Assembly: GCA_017430325.1 (NCBI GenBank)
Contig: JAFRNE010000009.1
Coordinates: forward strand, 1 to 43,510
Origin: Eubacterium sp.
GTDB lineage: Bacteria > Bacillota > Clostridia > Lachnospirales > Lachnospiraceae
Length of the DNA: 43,510 bases
Reading direction: 5' to 3'
In this document: piece by piece, positions 8,034-17,066 of the stretch
Layout of the letters: the number at the start of each line of letters is the position of its first letter
How positions within the stretch are numbered: the first letter of the stretch is position 1
The notes under the pieces: generated by a model
The model's database searches: none
Told to the model about the DNA's origin: nothing
Seen by the model: the letters and a program-made list of their open reading frames with translations, nothing else
Translations under genes and position numbers: made by a program

Positions 8034-10028
8034 TCATTCAGCGGTTTCGTCCTCAGTCTTCATCTTCAGCTGCTTACGGTTCTTCTTAACCTGATACATG
8101 TCGCGGTCAGCATCCTTGATACTCTCGCGAACATTTTCAGCCGTGAAGCCGTCCTTAACAACCTTACCGACAGAAAGCTCGATAAGGTATTTCTTTTCGC
8201 TGCGGTTGTTCAGTCTGTCAACAGCATCCTGCAGTGTCTCCACATACAGGTCGGAAATATCACTGTCTGCAGCACCCGCGATAACGAACTCGTCACCACC
8301 GATACGTCCGGCCGCAAAATTGCTGAACCTGCCGGCAACCTCATTTATAACTCCGGCGACATCCTTCAGGGCCTCATCACCCTCATCATGTCCCCACATA
8401 TCATTTATCATCTTAAAGCCATCGATGTCAATATAGCTGTAGATAAGAACCTTCTTATCAGCACCTTCCTTCTCGCACATCTCATCCAGCACCTGCGTAA
8501 GTCCGCGGCGGTTGAGAAGACCGGTGAGCTGGTCGTGAATTGATATTTCCTGCAGAGCACTGTAGGAATTCTTCAGCACTGACATCAGCTTGTCAGAGGT
8601 CTCTCTGTCTCTGACAACACGAAGTATCGTTGCGATATTCTGGCACAGGAGTGACGAATAATAAGCTCCCTTCAGTGAATTAACACTTGTGTCCTTATCA
8701 CAGAAGGCAAAGTAGCCTATAACCTCATTCTGGAAATTGATAGGCACAAATATTACTACGCCCTTCTTCTCAAATACTTCCTCAAAATGAGGGAGCAGGT
8801 CGTTTCTGTTGAAATGTATGCCGTATTCGCAGTGATCCTCATAGTTTTCCTGATCTCTGAATTCTCTATCTCCGTCAGATTCAGGCTTATATATCTCAGC
8901 AATGAGATTCTCATCGAAATGATTCATATCATGTTCGTAATCAAAGTCTTCGACAGTACCCTGAACGTTATCCCAGAAGGAAGAATTGACTACAACCCAG
9001 GTATGATCCGAAAGATATGTTGCAAGGGACTTGAAAAGCTCCTTCCTGCTTACGCTGAGCATCTTGTTTTTCATTCTGGTAAGGTGGGCGTCATTTCCCA
9101 CAACCTTGCCGATACCATCCTCAAGCTCGATCATCCTCTTGCTGATATCCGGCGATGTATCCATATTACAGCCGCAGCTCGCATGAACGCAGAGACGCAT
9201 CGGAACCCTCGTAAGACGCGGTTCACAGATCGCATTTCCCTCGATCAGCTTAACTATCTTAGCCGCGGCATCCTTGCAGAGCCTGTCCGAATCTGTATCA
9301 ACAGTCGTAAGTCTCGGCTTATTATATATGCCGATATCGATTCCGTCCATACCGGTAACTATCATGTCCTCCGGCACTCTGATGCCGTGAAGGGAAAGCT
9401 GCTCTATTACTGCAACCGCCATTGTATCATTTGCGGCGCAGATAGCCTCCGGAAGCGGAACTCCCGAAGCAAACATTTCCTCTATACATTCCTTGGCAGC
9501 AGGTCCCCAGAATCTTCCGTAATAAACCAGAGAATCCTCGTCGGAAATATTATTCTCCTTACAGATCCTCTTGAATACATTGATCCTGTCATCGGAATAA
9601 GGATTATCCTTAAGACCTGCGATCATATATACTCTTCTGCATTTATGATATTCAATAACATGGCTGACCACCTGACCAAAGCCATTCTTATAATCAAAAT
9701 TAACACTCGGAATACCGGTCAGATCATAATCGAGACATATGGTCGGAATGCCGCGCATCTTGGCATTCTTGATGATATTATTGGCCTTGGATGTATCCTG
9801 GAAGGTTCCGTACATGATAATAAGTCCCGAGAGCCTGTCGTATGGTATAAGCTCCAGAACACTTCTTTCACCATAATCGTTCATATCTTTAAAGGTCAGA
9901 TCGGTAAACGAGCCAAATACCATAAGGCCGTAGCCCTTGTCATACAGCTCATCCCTGAGGCGGTTGATTATATCCAGATTGTAATCCCTTTGTGGTCTTA
10001 ACACCACGAGTGCTATTATTTTCCTCAT
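8034..10028 (-). CDS. Soluble diguanylate cyclase with LacI-type ligand-binding sensor and GGDEF domain
   Basis: The 664-residue protein probably makes cyclic di-GMP from GTP. Residues 1-275 match the periplasmic-binding-protein fold of LacI/GalR regulators (GIPTICLDYD, CAANDTMAVAVIEQL, VTGMDG, LTTVD), but the protein starts directly with the first beta strand: there is no helix-turn-helix, signal peptide or membrane segment, so it should be cytoplasmic. Residues about 325-475 form a GAF-like region, and a short coiled segment leads to GGDEF (485-655). The active-site motif is intact (RIGGDEF, 575-581), as is the upstream D-x-D-x-F-K segment. I do not find the RxxD inhibitory site at the usual place, so product inhibition may be weak. 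AGGAAG precedes the ATG. It heads an apparent operon with tatD, rsmA and tadA. Confidence 0.9.
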   Translation of the reverse strand: MRKIIALVVLRPQRDYNLDIINRLRDELYDKGYGLMVFGSFTDLTFKDMNDYGERSVLELIPYDRLSGLIIMYGTFQDTSKANNIIKNAKMRGIPTICLDYDLTGIPSVNFDYKNGFGQVVSHVIEYHKCRRVYMIAGLKDNPYSDDRINVFKRICKENNISDEDSLVYYGRFWGPAAKECIEEMFASGVPLPEAICAANDTMAVAVIEQLSLHGIRVPEDMIVTGMDGIDIGIYNKPRLTTVDTDSDRLCKDAAAKIVKLIEGNAICEPRLTRVPMRLCVHASCGCNMDTSPDISKRMIELEDGIGKVVGNDAHLTRMKNKMLSVSRKELFKSLATYLSDHTWVVVNSSFWDNVQGTVEDFDYEHDMNHFDENLIAEIYKPESDGDREFRDQENYEDHCEYGIHFNRNDLLPHFEEVFEKKGVVIFVPINFQNEVIGYFAFCDKDTSVNSLKGAYYSSLLCQNIATILRVVRDRETSDKLMSVLKNSYSALQEISIHDQLTGLLNRRGLTQVLDEMCEKEGADKKVLIYSYIDIDGFKMINDMWGHDEGDEALKDVAGVINEVAGRFSNFAAGRIGGDEFVIAGAADSDISDLYVETLQDAVDRLNNRSEKKYLIELSVGKVVKDGFTAENVRESIKDADRDMYQVKKNRKQLKMKTEDETAE

Positions 10029-10273
10029 ATCTGATACTTCCTATGGTATGATAAAAAATACAAAAAAACTCCCGATAAAGCTATCACTATAAACTATGAT
10101 ATTATTTTATCAGATTGCCCTCTATAATTCTACTATAAATATGTAAATAAAATACCCAAAAAAACTGATAAATATAGATTTTTCATTGTTTTTTAGCCGG
10201 TTATATATTATTATGACATAAGTGCGATTTTTTATATAAAATACTATTATCCCTGCATGAAAGGAAAACAAAA
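10029..10273. other. Divergent intergenic region, AT-rich
   Basis: These 245 bp separate the minus-strand GGDEF gene from the plus-strand aminotransferase and must hold promoters for both. I see a plausible plus-strand promoter (listed separately), but no convincing minus-strand promoter, operator palindrome or structured RNA. Confidence 0.5.
10186..10214 (+). promoter_or_regulatory. Putative promoter of the aminotransferase gene
   Basis: TTGTTT (10186-10191) and TATTAT (10209-10214) are separated by 17 bp, about 60 bp before the start codon. The surrounding DNA is AT-rich, so chance matches are possible. Confidence 0.45.
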
Positions 10274-11461
10274 ATGATAAATGAATTCTACAAAGAGATG
10301 ACCGGCAAAACCTCAGTCATCAGACAGTTTTTTGCATATGGAATGGAAAGAGCAAAGGAACTCGGACCGGATTCGGTTTACAACTTTTCCATCGGCAATC
10401 CGTCTGTTCCTGCACCACAGTGTTTTACAGATGCTATGGAGGATCTGCTGAAGAACTGTGATCCTGTTGCCCTTCACGGCTACAGCCCTTCTCTCGGTAT
10501 CGATTCAACAAGAGAGGCTATTGCTGATTCTCTCAATCGTCGTTTCGGAATGGATTACAAAAAGGAGCATATCTTCCCTACAACAGGTGCTGCAGGTGCA
10601 ATTGCCCATGCTGTCAGATGTATCGCAGGTGAAGGTGATGAGGTTATAACCTTTGCACCGTATTTCCCTGAGTATATCCCTTATGTTACAGGCTGCAGTG
10701 CATCACTCAAGGTTGTTCCTGCTGACGTATCATCTTTCCAGATCAACTTTGATAAATTCGAAGAGATGCTGAACCCATCTGTTGCGGCAGTTCTCATTAA
10801 TTCACCAAACAACCCATCGGGTATCGTTTATACAACAGAGACTATCGATAAGCTGGCCGGAATACTCCGCGACAAGCAGAAGGAATACGGTCACGACATC
10901 TATCTTATTACAGACGAGCCATACAGAGAGATCGTATTTGCGGGTACTGATTCGCCTTTCATCTCTAAGCACTACGACAATTCGATCTGCTGCTATTCCT
11001 TCAGCAAGTCACTTTCCCTTCCGGGAGAGCGTCTCGGCTATGTTGCAGTAAATCCAAAGGCAGCAGGCAGCGAGCTTATCGTTCCTATGTGCGGACAGAT
11101 CTCAAGATTTACAGGTCACAACTGCCCACCTTCCATCATCCAGCTGGCTGTTGAAAGAGTTATCGATGAGACAAGCGACCTTTCTATCTACGAAAGAAAT
11201 GCAACACTTCTCTACGATGCACTTACAGATATCGGTTATTCATGCGTAAAGCCTGGCGGAACCTTCTATATGTTCCCTAAGTCTCCTATCGAGGACGCAA
11301 ATACCTTCTGCTGGACAGGTGCTAAGGAGTTCGGTCTTATGACCGTTCCTGGAGATTCTTTCGAGTGTCCGGGACACTTCCGCATATCATATTGTGTACC
11401 TACTGAGCGTATTGAAAAAGCTATTCCTCTCTTCCGCGAGCTTTACAACAAATTCGTGTAA
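10274..11461 (+). CDS. Pyridoxal phosphate-dependent aminotransferase (class I/II)
   Basis: The 395-residue protein belongs to the fold-type I aminotransferases of the aspartate/aromatic group. The PLP-binding lysine is Lys245 in SFSKSLSLPGER; the cofactor-contacting NSPNNPSG motif lies near residue 175 and the DEPYRE segment near 215. The substrate-binding arginine is probably in HFRISYC near the C-terminus. These features support transamination between an amino acid and 2-oxoglutarate, but the substrate cannot be assigned. AAGGAAAAC precedes the ATG. It is followed by malQ after 72 bp, which contain malQ's own promoter, so the two may be separate units. Confidence 0.92.
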   Translation: MINEFYKEMTGKTSVIRQFFAYGMERAKELGPDSVYNFSIGNPSVPAPQCFTDAMEDLLKNCDPVALHGYSPSLGIDSTREAIADSLNRRFGMDYKKEHIFPTTGAAGAIAHAVRCIAGEGDEVITFAPYFPEYIPYVTGCSASLKVVPADVSSFQINFDKFEEMLNPSVAAVLINSPNNPSGIVYTTETIDKLAGILRDKQKEYGHDIYLITDEPYREIVFAGTDSPFISKHYDNSICCYSFSKSLSLPGERLGYVAVNPKAAGSELIVPMCGQISRFTGHNCPPSIIQLAVERVIDETSDLSIYERNATLLYDALTDIGYSCVKPGGTFYMFPKSPIEDANTFCWTGAKEFGLMTVPGDSFECPGHFRISYCVPTERIEKAIPLFRELYNKFV

Positions 11462-11467
11462 GATTTA

Positions 11468-11496
11468 TTGAATTATCGGGTATTTTTTGATAAAAT
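11468..11496 (+). promoter_or_regulatory. Putative malQ promoter
   Basis: TTGAAT (11468-11473) and TAAAAT (11491-11496) are spaced by exactly 17 bp. They lie between the aminotransferase stop and the AAGGGGA ribosome binding site of malQ, and would make malQ-plsC and the genes after them a unit of their own. Confidence 0.6.
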
Positions 11497-11533
11497 AGTA
11501 TGTCGAATACATCAAAGAAGGGGACTGTAGATT

Positions 11534-13063
11534 ATGGATAGCGTTCATTTAGATATTGCGCCAAAGAGATACGCAGGAATACTCATCCACCCGACCTCAT
11601 TTCCGAGTCCGTACGGAATCGGCGATCTGGGCAAGGGTGCGTATGATTTTATAGACTTTATGGAGAAGTCAGGTATGACAGCCTGGCAGGTGCTTCCTCT
11701 CGGACACACCGGCTTCGGCGATTCGCCTTATCAGCCGTTTTCATCTTTCGCAGGCCAGCCGCTTATCATAAGCCCTGACCACTTAAGAAAGCTTGGACTT
11801 CTCTGGGACGAAGATTTTTACGATATGCCTCAGTGGAATCCTGAGGATATCAGCTACGGCGATGTTATAGCCTTCAAAGGAGGCCTTCTGAAGAAGGCTT
11901 ATGAACGCTTCCTTGATAAGGAAATTAACGACGGCTTCTCTACAGATGAAGAGCTGATGGCCGAATACAACGAATTCCTCGAAAAGTCTGAATGGCTTTC
12001 AGACTATGCACTTTTCATGGCAGGCAAGGATTTCCACGAAGGCGCTCCTTGGTATATGTGGGAGGATTCCCTCAAGAACCCTAAGAAAGCTGAAAGAGCC
12101 GAGTGGGAGAAAAAGCTCGAGAAAGAGACCGGATATTACAAATTCATCCAGTTCCTTTTCGCCATCGAGTGGAAAGAGCTCAAGGATTACGCAAACGAAA
12201 AGGGTATATCAATAATCGGTGATATTCCTATATTTGTTGCCTGGGACAGCGTTGATGTGTGGAGAAACAAGAAGCTCTTCATGCTCGACTCAAAGGGCTA
12301 TCCGACAGATATAGCAGGTGTACCGCCTGATTATTTCTCAGCAACCGGTCAGCTCTGGGGCAATCCGCTCTACAACTGGCCTGAGCATACAAAGACAGCC
12401 TACGACTGGTGGATCAAGAGGATCAGACATCAGCTTGAACTCGTTGATTTCCTTCGTATAGATCATTTCCGCGGCTTCGATAAGTTCTGGGCCGTACCTT
12501 ACGGAGATGAAACTGCTATTCACGGAAAGTGGGTTAAGGCTCCGGGTGAGAACTTCTTCACCATGCTTGAAGCAAATCTCGGATACCATATGCCTATCAT
12601 AGCCGAGGACCTCGGTGAGATCGATGAGTCTGTTATCGAGCTCAGAGATAAGTTCGGCTTCCCCGGAATGAAGATACTTCAGTTCGCATTTGAGAATCCG
12701 AACGATAACCACTTCCTTCCTCATCATCATATCAGAAACTGCGTATGCTACACCGGTACGCATGATAATGATACTACTCTCGGCTGGTACAAGCATGCCT
12801 ACGAGGCATCCCGCGACAAGCTGAGAAGATATTACAGCACAGATGCAAGCGACATCTGCTGGGTAATGATAAGAGCCTGCTTCGGCTCAGTTGCAAATAT
12901 GGCCATAGTTCCTATGCAGGATGTTCTCGAACTGGATTCATGGGCACGTTTCAATACACCGGGTGTCGGACACGGCAACTGGTCATGGAGATACAAGCAG
13001 GAGGTTCTTACCGATCAGCTTGCTTCAAGACTTTTTGAGACCGCTAAGATGTTTGGCCGTTAA
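11534..13063 (+). CDS. malQ: 4-alpha-glucanotransferase (amylomaltase)
   Basis: MalQ transfers alpha-1,4-glucan segments between maltodextrins, releasing glucose; it acts in the cytoplasm in maltodextrin and glycogen metabolism. The 509-residue protein has all the GH77 landmarks: the opening LIHPTSFPSPYGIGDLG, WQVLPLG, and the catalytic residues in RIDHFRG (nucleophile Asp near 309), AEDLG (acid/base Glu near 357) and HDNDT (near 410). The length is typical of the compact bacterial form. A good AAGGGGA site precedes the ATG. No other glycogen gene is adjacent; plsC follows after 45 bp. Confidence 0.97.
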   Translation: MDSVHLDIAPKRYAGILIHPTSFPSPYGIGDLGKGAYDFIDFMEKSGMTAWQVLPLGHTGFGDSPYQPFSSFAGQPLIISPDHLRKLGLLWDEDFYDMPQWNPEDISYGDVIAFKGGLLKKAYERFLDKEINDGFSTDEELMAEYNEFLEKSEWLSDYALFMAGKDFHEGAPWYMWEDSLKNPKKAERAEWEKKLEKETGYYKFIQFLFAIEWKELKDYANEKGISIIGDIPIFVAWDSVDVWRNKKLFMLDSKGYPTDIAGVPPDYFSATGQLWGNPLYNWPEHTKTAYDWWIKRIRHQLELVDFLRIDHFRGFDKFWAVPYGDETAIHGKWVKAPGENFFTMLEANLGYHMPIIAEDLGEIDESVIELRDKFGFPGMKILQFAFENPNDNHFLPHHHIRNCVCYTGTHDNDTTLGWYKHAYEASRDKLRRYYSTDASDICWVMIRACFGSVANMAIVPMQDVLELDSWARFNTPGVGHGNWSWRYKQEVLTDQLASRLFETAKMFGR

Positions 13064-13108
13064 ACCAGATCTACACTGCAGTTTATCAACATAAACGAGG
13101 TAGCAAAT

Positions 13109-13849
13109 ATGATAAGATTCATTCTCTGTGCATTATGGGCCTTCTTCGGAATGGTCTTCTCGCTTCCGCTTCATTTTCGTTATAAGCGTATGATCAAGAA
13201 GGATCCGATGAAGGGCTGGACGAAAGCATTCCCACTTGTACAAGGTTTTTTCAGAAAGCTTCTCTTTTTTGCCGGAACCAAGGTTACTGTAAAGGGACTG
13301 GAAAATATTCCCGAGGATCAGGCCGTACTCTTTGTCGGCAACCATAGAAGCTATTTTGACATAATCATACTTCATACTCTGGTGAAGAAACCTCTGGCCT
13401 TCATATCCAAGAAGGAATTCGAGCATACACCTCTTCTCTCTCCATATCAAAGAGATATCGGATGTGTATTTCTCGACAGGGAGAATCCAAGAGAAGCCAT
13501 CAAAACGATCAACGAAGCTACTGAACGTATCAAGCTGGGACTTTCGATGGGACTCTATCCTGAGGGTACAAGAAACCATAGCGACACGCTCCTTCCTTTC
13601 AAGGAGGGCGGCTACAAGATGGCAGAAAGAGCCAAAGCGCCTATCGTTCTTGTTGCAATGACCGGCCAGGATGATATATTTGAAAATAACAAGTTTCACC
13701 TTATAAAGAAATCTCATGTCCAGGTGGAATTCAGCGAACCTGTCAATCCATCAGAGATGACTGTTCCGGACAAAAAGGCTTACTACGCCGATATTCCAAA
13801 CCGCATCACCAAGATGCTGGAGGCCCAGAAGAACAATAAGGATGCTTGA
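13109..13849 (+). CDS. plsC: 1-acyl-sn-glycerol-3-phosphate acyltransferase
   Basis: PlsC adds the second acyl chain to lysophosphatidate to give phosphatidic acid at the inner face of the membrane. The 246-residue protein has an N-terminal hydrophobic segment (about residues 1-20), the catalytic NHRSYFD (H-x4-D, His79 and Asp84), and the glycerol-phosphate-binding PEGTR motif near residue 151. CVFLDR lies between them, as in the family. Length and motif spacing are normal. It overlaps the longest reading frame of the next gene by 4 bp, though that gene's likely real start is downstream. Confidence 0.94.
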   Translation: MIRFILCALWAFFGMVFSLPLHFRYKRMIKKDPMKGWTKAFPLVQGFFRKLLFFAGTKVTVKGLENIPEDQAVLFVGNHRSYFDIIILHTLVKKPLAFISKKEFEHTPLLSPYQRDIGCVFLDRENPREAIKTINEATERIKLGLSMGLYPEGTRNHSDTLLPFKEGGYKMAERAKAPIVLVAMTGQDDIFENNKFHLIKKSHVQVEFSEPVNPSEMTVPDKKAYYADIPNRITKMLEAQKNNKDA

Positions 13850-13896
13850 CATTTAAAATAATAACTAATAAAAAAGAATCGGAGGATTTATTTAAG

Positions 13897-14478
13897 ATGT
13901 TTTGGATTATTTTAGCTATCGTGCTTGTTGTATTGATCGGCGCGATAATCGCACTTTATCTGGTTGGAAACAAGATGCAGAAAAAGCAGCTTGCCCAGAA
14001 GGAAGAAATGCTGGCACAGGCACAGCCTGCAAACATGCTCATAATTGACAAAAAATACATGCCACTCAGAGACGCAAAGCTTCCAAAGGTAGTTATGGAG
14101 CAGACTCCTAAGAAATACCAGAAGGCTAAGGTTCCGGTTGTTAAGGCTAAGGTAGGTCCTCAGATTGTTACACTTTTATGTGACGATGCGATCTATGATG
14201 ACGTTCCGACCAGAGGCGAGGTTAAGGCTATGGTCAGCGGTATTTATCTTGTAAGCGTTAAGAGCGTTCGTAAATCAAAGAATGCTCCTGCTCCTGAAGA
14301 AGAGACAGGCAAGAAGAAAAAGAAGATGTCCTTCAGAGAGAAGATGCGTAAGCAGCAGGCTCAGTATCAGCAGCAGCTTAAGGCTGATATAGAGAACAAA
14401 AAGACTAAGGAACAGCTTAAGGCTGAGAAGGAAAAGGCTAAACGTGAAAGAGAAAGAGCCAAGAAGATCACAGACTGA
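13897..14478 (+). CDS. Small membrane-anchored protein of unknown function
   Basis: The reading frame is open from 13846, but the first well-supported start is the ATG at 13897, which has GGAGG at 13881-13885. It also puts the hydrophobic segment (FWIILAIVLVVLIGAIIALY) at the N-terminus, giving 193 residues. The protein then has a charged stretch, a compact region of about 90 residues (IIDKKYMPLRDAKLPKVV to VSGIYLVSVKSVR), and a strongly basic, Gln/Lys-rich C-terminal coiled coil. The topology is probably one membrane anchor with a cytoplasmic body. I do not recognise the family. It sits between plsC and a CPBP protease on the same strand, which hints at a membrane role only. Confidence 0.75.
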   Translation: MFWIILAIVLVVLIGAIIALYLVGNKMQKKQLAQKEEMLAQAQPANMLIIDKKYMPLRDAKLPKVVMEQTPKKYQKAKVPVVKAKVGPQIVTLLCDDAIYDDVPTRGEVKAMVSGIYLVSVKSVRKSKNAPAPEEETGKKKKKMSFREKMRKQQAQYQQQLKADIENKKTKEQLKAEKEKAKRERERAKKITD

Positions 14479-15400
14479 TAACAATCCAAGCAAAAAAACA
14501 CAGTCCGTAAAAAAATCTGAACATATATCAGCGCCGGCTGCGGCACCTGAATACAGATACATAATACCGGGGCTACTGCTCGCAGTAGCCCCTTTTCTTG
14601 TTACATACATTTTGGAGATAATCGCTTACTTTGCCGACTTCGCCATCGTAACAGCCCTGAATACTTACCTGGGCTTTTCCATCGAATTCGACGAAGGCTC
14701 CTACATCGGCGGAAATATGCCGACAAATACCACCGTCACCAACCTCATCTACGCACTCCTGTGCCTGATAATCTTCGGCTGGTGGTATCTGATGGTCTGC
14801 GAGCAGAAACGCATGGACTCGACAACTGCAGATAAAGCAGATACAGAAAAAACTGATAATAATCTGCTTAAGATCATCGCACTGCTTGCGGCAGGTGGTA
14901 TTGCGTTCCAGCTCTTTGTCGACAGCATCCTCTCACTCGTAAGACGTATCGCTCCAAAGCTTTTTACCTCTTATGACGAGATGATCGACAGCATGACTGA
15001 GCGCACCTTCTGGCTTATGCTTACAGTTATCATACTGGGACCGATCGCCGAGGAACTTATCTTCCGCGGACTGACGCTTCATTTTGCAAGAAAAGTTCTT
15101 CCGATCAGGATATCGGTCCTGCTTTCGTCACTGCTCTTCGGCATCTATCACGGAAGCATCATCCAGGGTATCTATGCATTTGCTGCAGGTATCATCCTCT
15201 GCCAGATAGCTATTAAGTTTGAAAGCCTATTACCGGCTGTATTTCTGCATATCATGATAAATACCGGTGCATATCTGATCCCGGATGATCTTTTATCAGC
15301 TGTGATCCCATCAGTACTGATACTTATCATGTCCGGTGCGATCATCTATCTTACATTAATGAAGCTTGTGGTGAAACATGATAAAAAGACCAGTTTGTAA
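14444..15400 (+). CDS. CPBP family intramembrane glutamic endopeptidase
   Basis: CPBP (CAAX protease and bacteriocin-processing) proteins are multi-pass membrane proteases, some giving immunity to peptides or processing signals. This 318-residue protein has six or so hydrophobic segments and all the family motifs: EELIFR (EExxxR, near residue 204), FGIYH (FxxxH) and HIMIN (HxxxN). The start is uncertain: the frame has only a GTG at 14444, inside the end of the upstream gene, and no ATG before the first membrane segment. A start inside the upstream gene implies translational coupling. It is the last gene before the terminator at 15426. The substrate is unknown. Confidence 0.88.
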   Translation: MKEKEPRRSQTDNNPSKKTQSVKKSEHISAPAAAPEYRYIIPGLLLAVAPFLVTYILEIIAYFADFAIVTALNTYLGFSIEFDEGSYIGGNMPTNTTVTNLIYALLCLIIFGWWYLMVCEQKRMDSTTADKADTEKTDNNLLKIIALLAAGGIAFQLFVDSILSLVRRIAPKLFTSYDEMIDSMTERTFWLMLTVIILGPIAEELIFRGLTLHFARKVLPIRISVLLSSLLFGIYHGSIIQGIYAFAAGIILCQIAIKFESLLPAVFLHIMINTGAYLIPDDLLSAVIPSVLILIMSGAIIYLTLMKLVVKHDKKTSL

Positions 15401-15420
15401 TAAGCTATGACACACAACAA

Positions 15421-15460
15421 AAAAAGCCTCTATGCTTCGATCAGCATAGGGGCTTTTAAA
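15421..15460. terminator. Bidirectional rho-independent terminator
   Basis: The ten-base arms 15426-15435 and 15444-15453 pair (one G-U), with an 8-nt loop. A tract lies before the stem and T tract after it, so it can end both the plus-strand malQ unit and the minus-strand DUF1934 unit, which converge here. Confidence 0.9.
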
Positions 15461-15469
15461 TTATTAATC

Positions 15470-15886
15470 TCACATATATCTTGCCACAAGCTTAAGGCTG
15501 TTTTTCGCTTCATTTCCCGGCCCGAAGCTTATTGTATATTCCAGTTCAACATCGGCACCGTCCTCGTGGAGCTTCGTAAATACCTTATCCGTCGTCATCT
15601 TCATCGGAATCCTGCCCGCACCGGTATCATAAAGCACCTCATGGCTCTTTCCGTGCGAAAATACCATCGCCGCCTTTACACCGCCGGACTTTTCCAGATA
15701 TACCTCTCCGCCCTTGATGGTCAGGATACTCTTGGTCGCAACACTGTCGCCTTCAAACTTCTCATAATAGGTGATGACAACACTGCCCTCATCCTCTGTG
15801 AGAGTTCCCTTGGCTTCTGTCACGGTCTCCCCCAGCTCTGAGCTGCCGGTTATTTTTACATTTATCTTTTTCAACCCATTAATCAT
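15470..15886 (-). CDS. DUF1934 family beta-barrel protein
   Basis: The 138-residue protein resembles the YwiB/DUF1934 family, small cytoplasmic lipocalin-like barrels of unknown role in Firmicutes. Visible features are alternating polar and hydrophobic strands, the central ITYYEKF, the strand around LTIKGGEVYLEKSG, and the late VELEYTISFG. No signal peptide or membrane segment is seen. The ribosome binding site is weak. It is the last gene of the minus-strand run containing ddl and comF, 59 bp after ddl and 10-20 bp before the bidirectional terminator. Confidence 0.78.
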   Translation of the reverse strand: MINGLKKINVKITGSSELGETVTEAKGTLTEDEGSVVITYYEKFEGDSVATKSILTIKGGEVYLEKSGGVKAAMVFSHGKSHEVLYDTGAGRIPMKMTTDKVFTKLHEDGADVELEYTISFGPGNEAKNSLKLVARYM

Positions 15887-15945
15887 ACTATCTTCTCACC
15901 GTTCCGCATAACTCAGACTGCCCAATCAATGATCAGCCTGATCAA

Positions 15946-17028
15946 TTATTTTGACTGCTTCTTCTTTGTATAATCATGCCTCTCATAAGCCATCTCGATA
16001 AGCTGGTTTACGTATTCACTCATAGGATGTCCGGCTCTCTCCATCAGCATTGGATACATACTGATCGATGTGTGGCCCGGAATCGCATTTATCTCATTAA
16101 ATACAACTCTGTCAGTTTCCTTCTCAAGGAAGAAATCAACCCTCGACAGACCGAAGCAGTCACAGGCTCTGTAGATCTTAACTGCAGCCTCGCGTATTTC
16201 CTCGACCTTTTCTGCCGGGATGTCAGGATCGATGATTGTCTTTGATGCAGCATTGTTGTATTTTGCATCATAATCATAGAACTCAGCCGCCGCAACGATC
16301 TCGCCAACGCCTGATGCGAAAGCATTGCCCATATAACCAAATACAGCACACTCGATCTCTCGTCCGTTTATTGACTCCTCAACAAGAATCTTGCTGTCAT
16401 GCTTAGCTGCAAGCTTCAGACCCTCGATCAGCTCAGCTCTGTTGTGAGCCTTGGTGATACCAACTGAAGAACCTGCATTTGAAGGCTTGATAAATACAGG
16501 ATATTCCTTCTCCTTTTCAACCTTCTCGACAACCTTGTCCATCTCAGCCAGCTCAAAGGAACGAACAGGAACATAAGCAGCCTGCTGAACATTCACCGAA
16601 TCAGCGATGATCTTGGTGAAGAACTTGTCCATAGTAACAGCTGATGAAAGATGTCCACAGCCAACGTAAGGGATATGCGCCAGTTCAATAAGCCCCTGAA
16701 TGGTTCCGTCCTCGCCGAAAAGTCCGTGAAGCACCGGAAATACAACGTCGATCTTTATACTCTCAGTGCCTTCCTCACTTGTCACAAGCAGCACACCCTC
16801 AGTATCAGGAGAGATCACCGCTCTCTTCTTGCTCTTTCTCCAGCTTCCGTCTCTGATACTGTCAACACTATCGGTTAAAAGCCACTTTCCGTCCTTTGTG
16901 ATACCCACAAGGATAGGCTCGTATTTTTCCTTATCGATCGCACCGATCACAGTTGCACCGGAGATGCATGAAACCTCATGCTCCGAAGACATTCCACCAA
17001 ATATAACAACAACTTTTTTCTTATCCAT
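15946..17028 (-). CDS. ddl: D-alanine--D-alanine ligase
   Basis: Ddl joins two D-alanines using ATP to give the dipeptide that ends the peptidoglycan stem peptide. The 360-residue product is a normal-length ATP-grasp enzyme: VIFGGMSSEHEVS at the N-terminus, VLHGLFGEDGTIQG, KPSNAGSSVGI, VEESINGREIECAV, and the metal-binding end FNEINAIPGHTSISMYP. The Phe-versus-Tyr choice that marks vancomycin-type D-Ala-D-Lac ligases cannot be settled with confidence by eye, but no vanH/vanX neighbours are present. AAGGACAC precedes the ATG. It follows comF by 38 bp. Confidence 0.97.
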   Translation of the reverse strand: MDKKKVVVIFGGMSSEHEVSCISGATVIGAIDKEKYEPILVGITKDGKWLLTDSVDSIRDGSWRKSKKRAVISPDTEGVLLVTSEEGTESIKIDVVFPVLHGLFGEDGTIQGLIELAHIPYVGCGHLSSAVTMDKFFTKIIADSVNVQQAAYVPVRSFELAEMDKVVEKVEKEKEYPVFIKPSNAGSSVGITKAHNRAELIEGLKLAAKHDSKILVEESINGREIECAVFGYMGNAFASGVGEIVAAAEFYDYDAKYNNAASKTIIDPDIPAEKVEEIREAAVKIYRACDCFGLSRVDFFLEKETDRVVFNEINAIPGHTSISMYPMLMERAGHPMSEYVNQLIEMAYERHDYTKKKQSK

Positions 17029-17066
17029 TTTTGTGTCCTTCTTTATATTTATTCTGTTTAATTAAC

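Noticed and set aside
8787..10001. 404-codon plus-strand ORF
   Set aside because: Antisense to the GGDEF/LacI-sensor gene, with no ribosome binding site or domain seen.
15946..17028. Vancomycin-resistance D-Ala-D-Lac ligase
   Set aside because: No vanH, vanX or regulatory genes lie nearby and the context is housekeeping.
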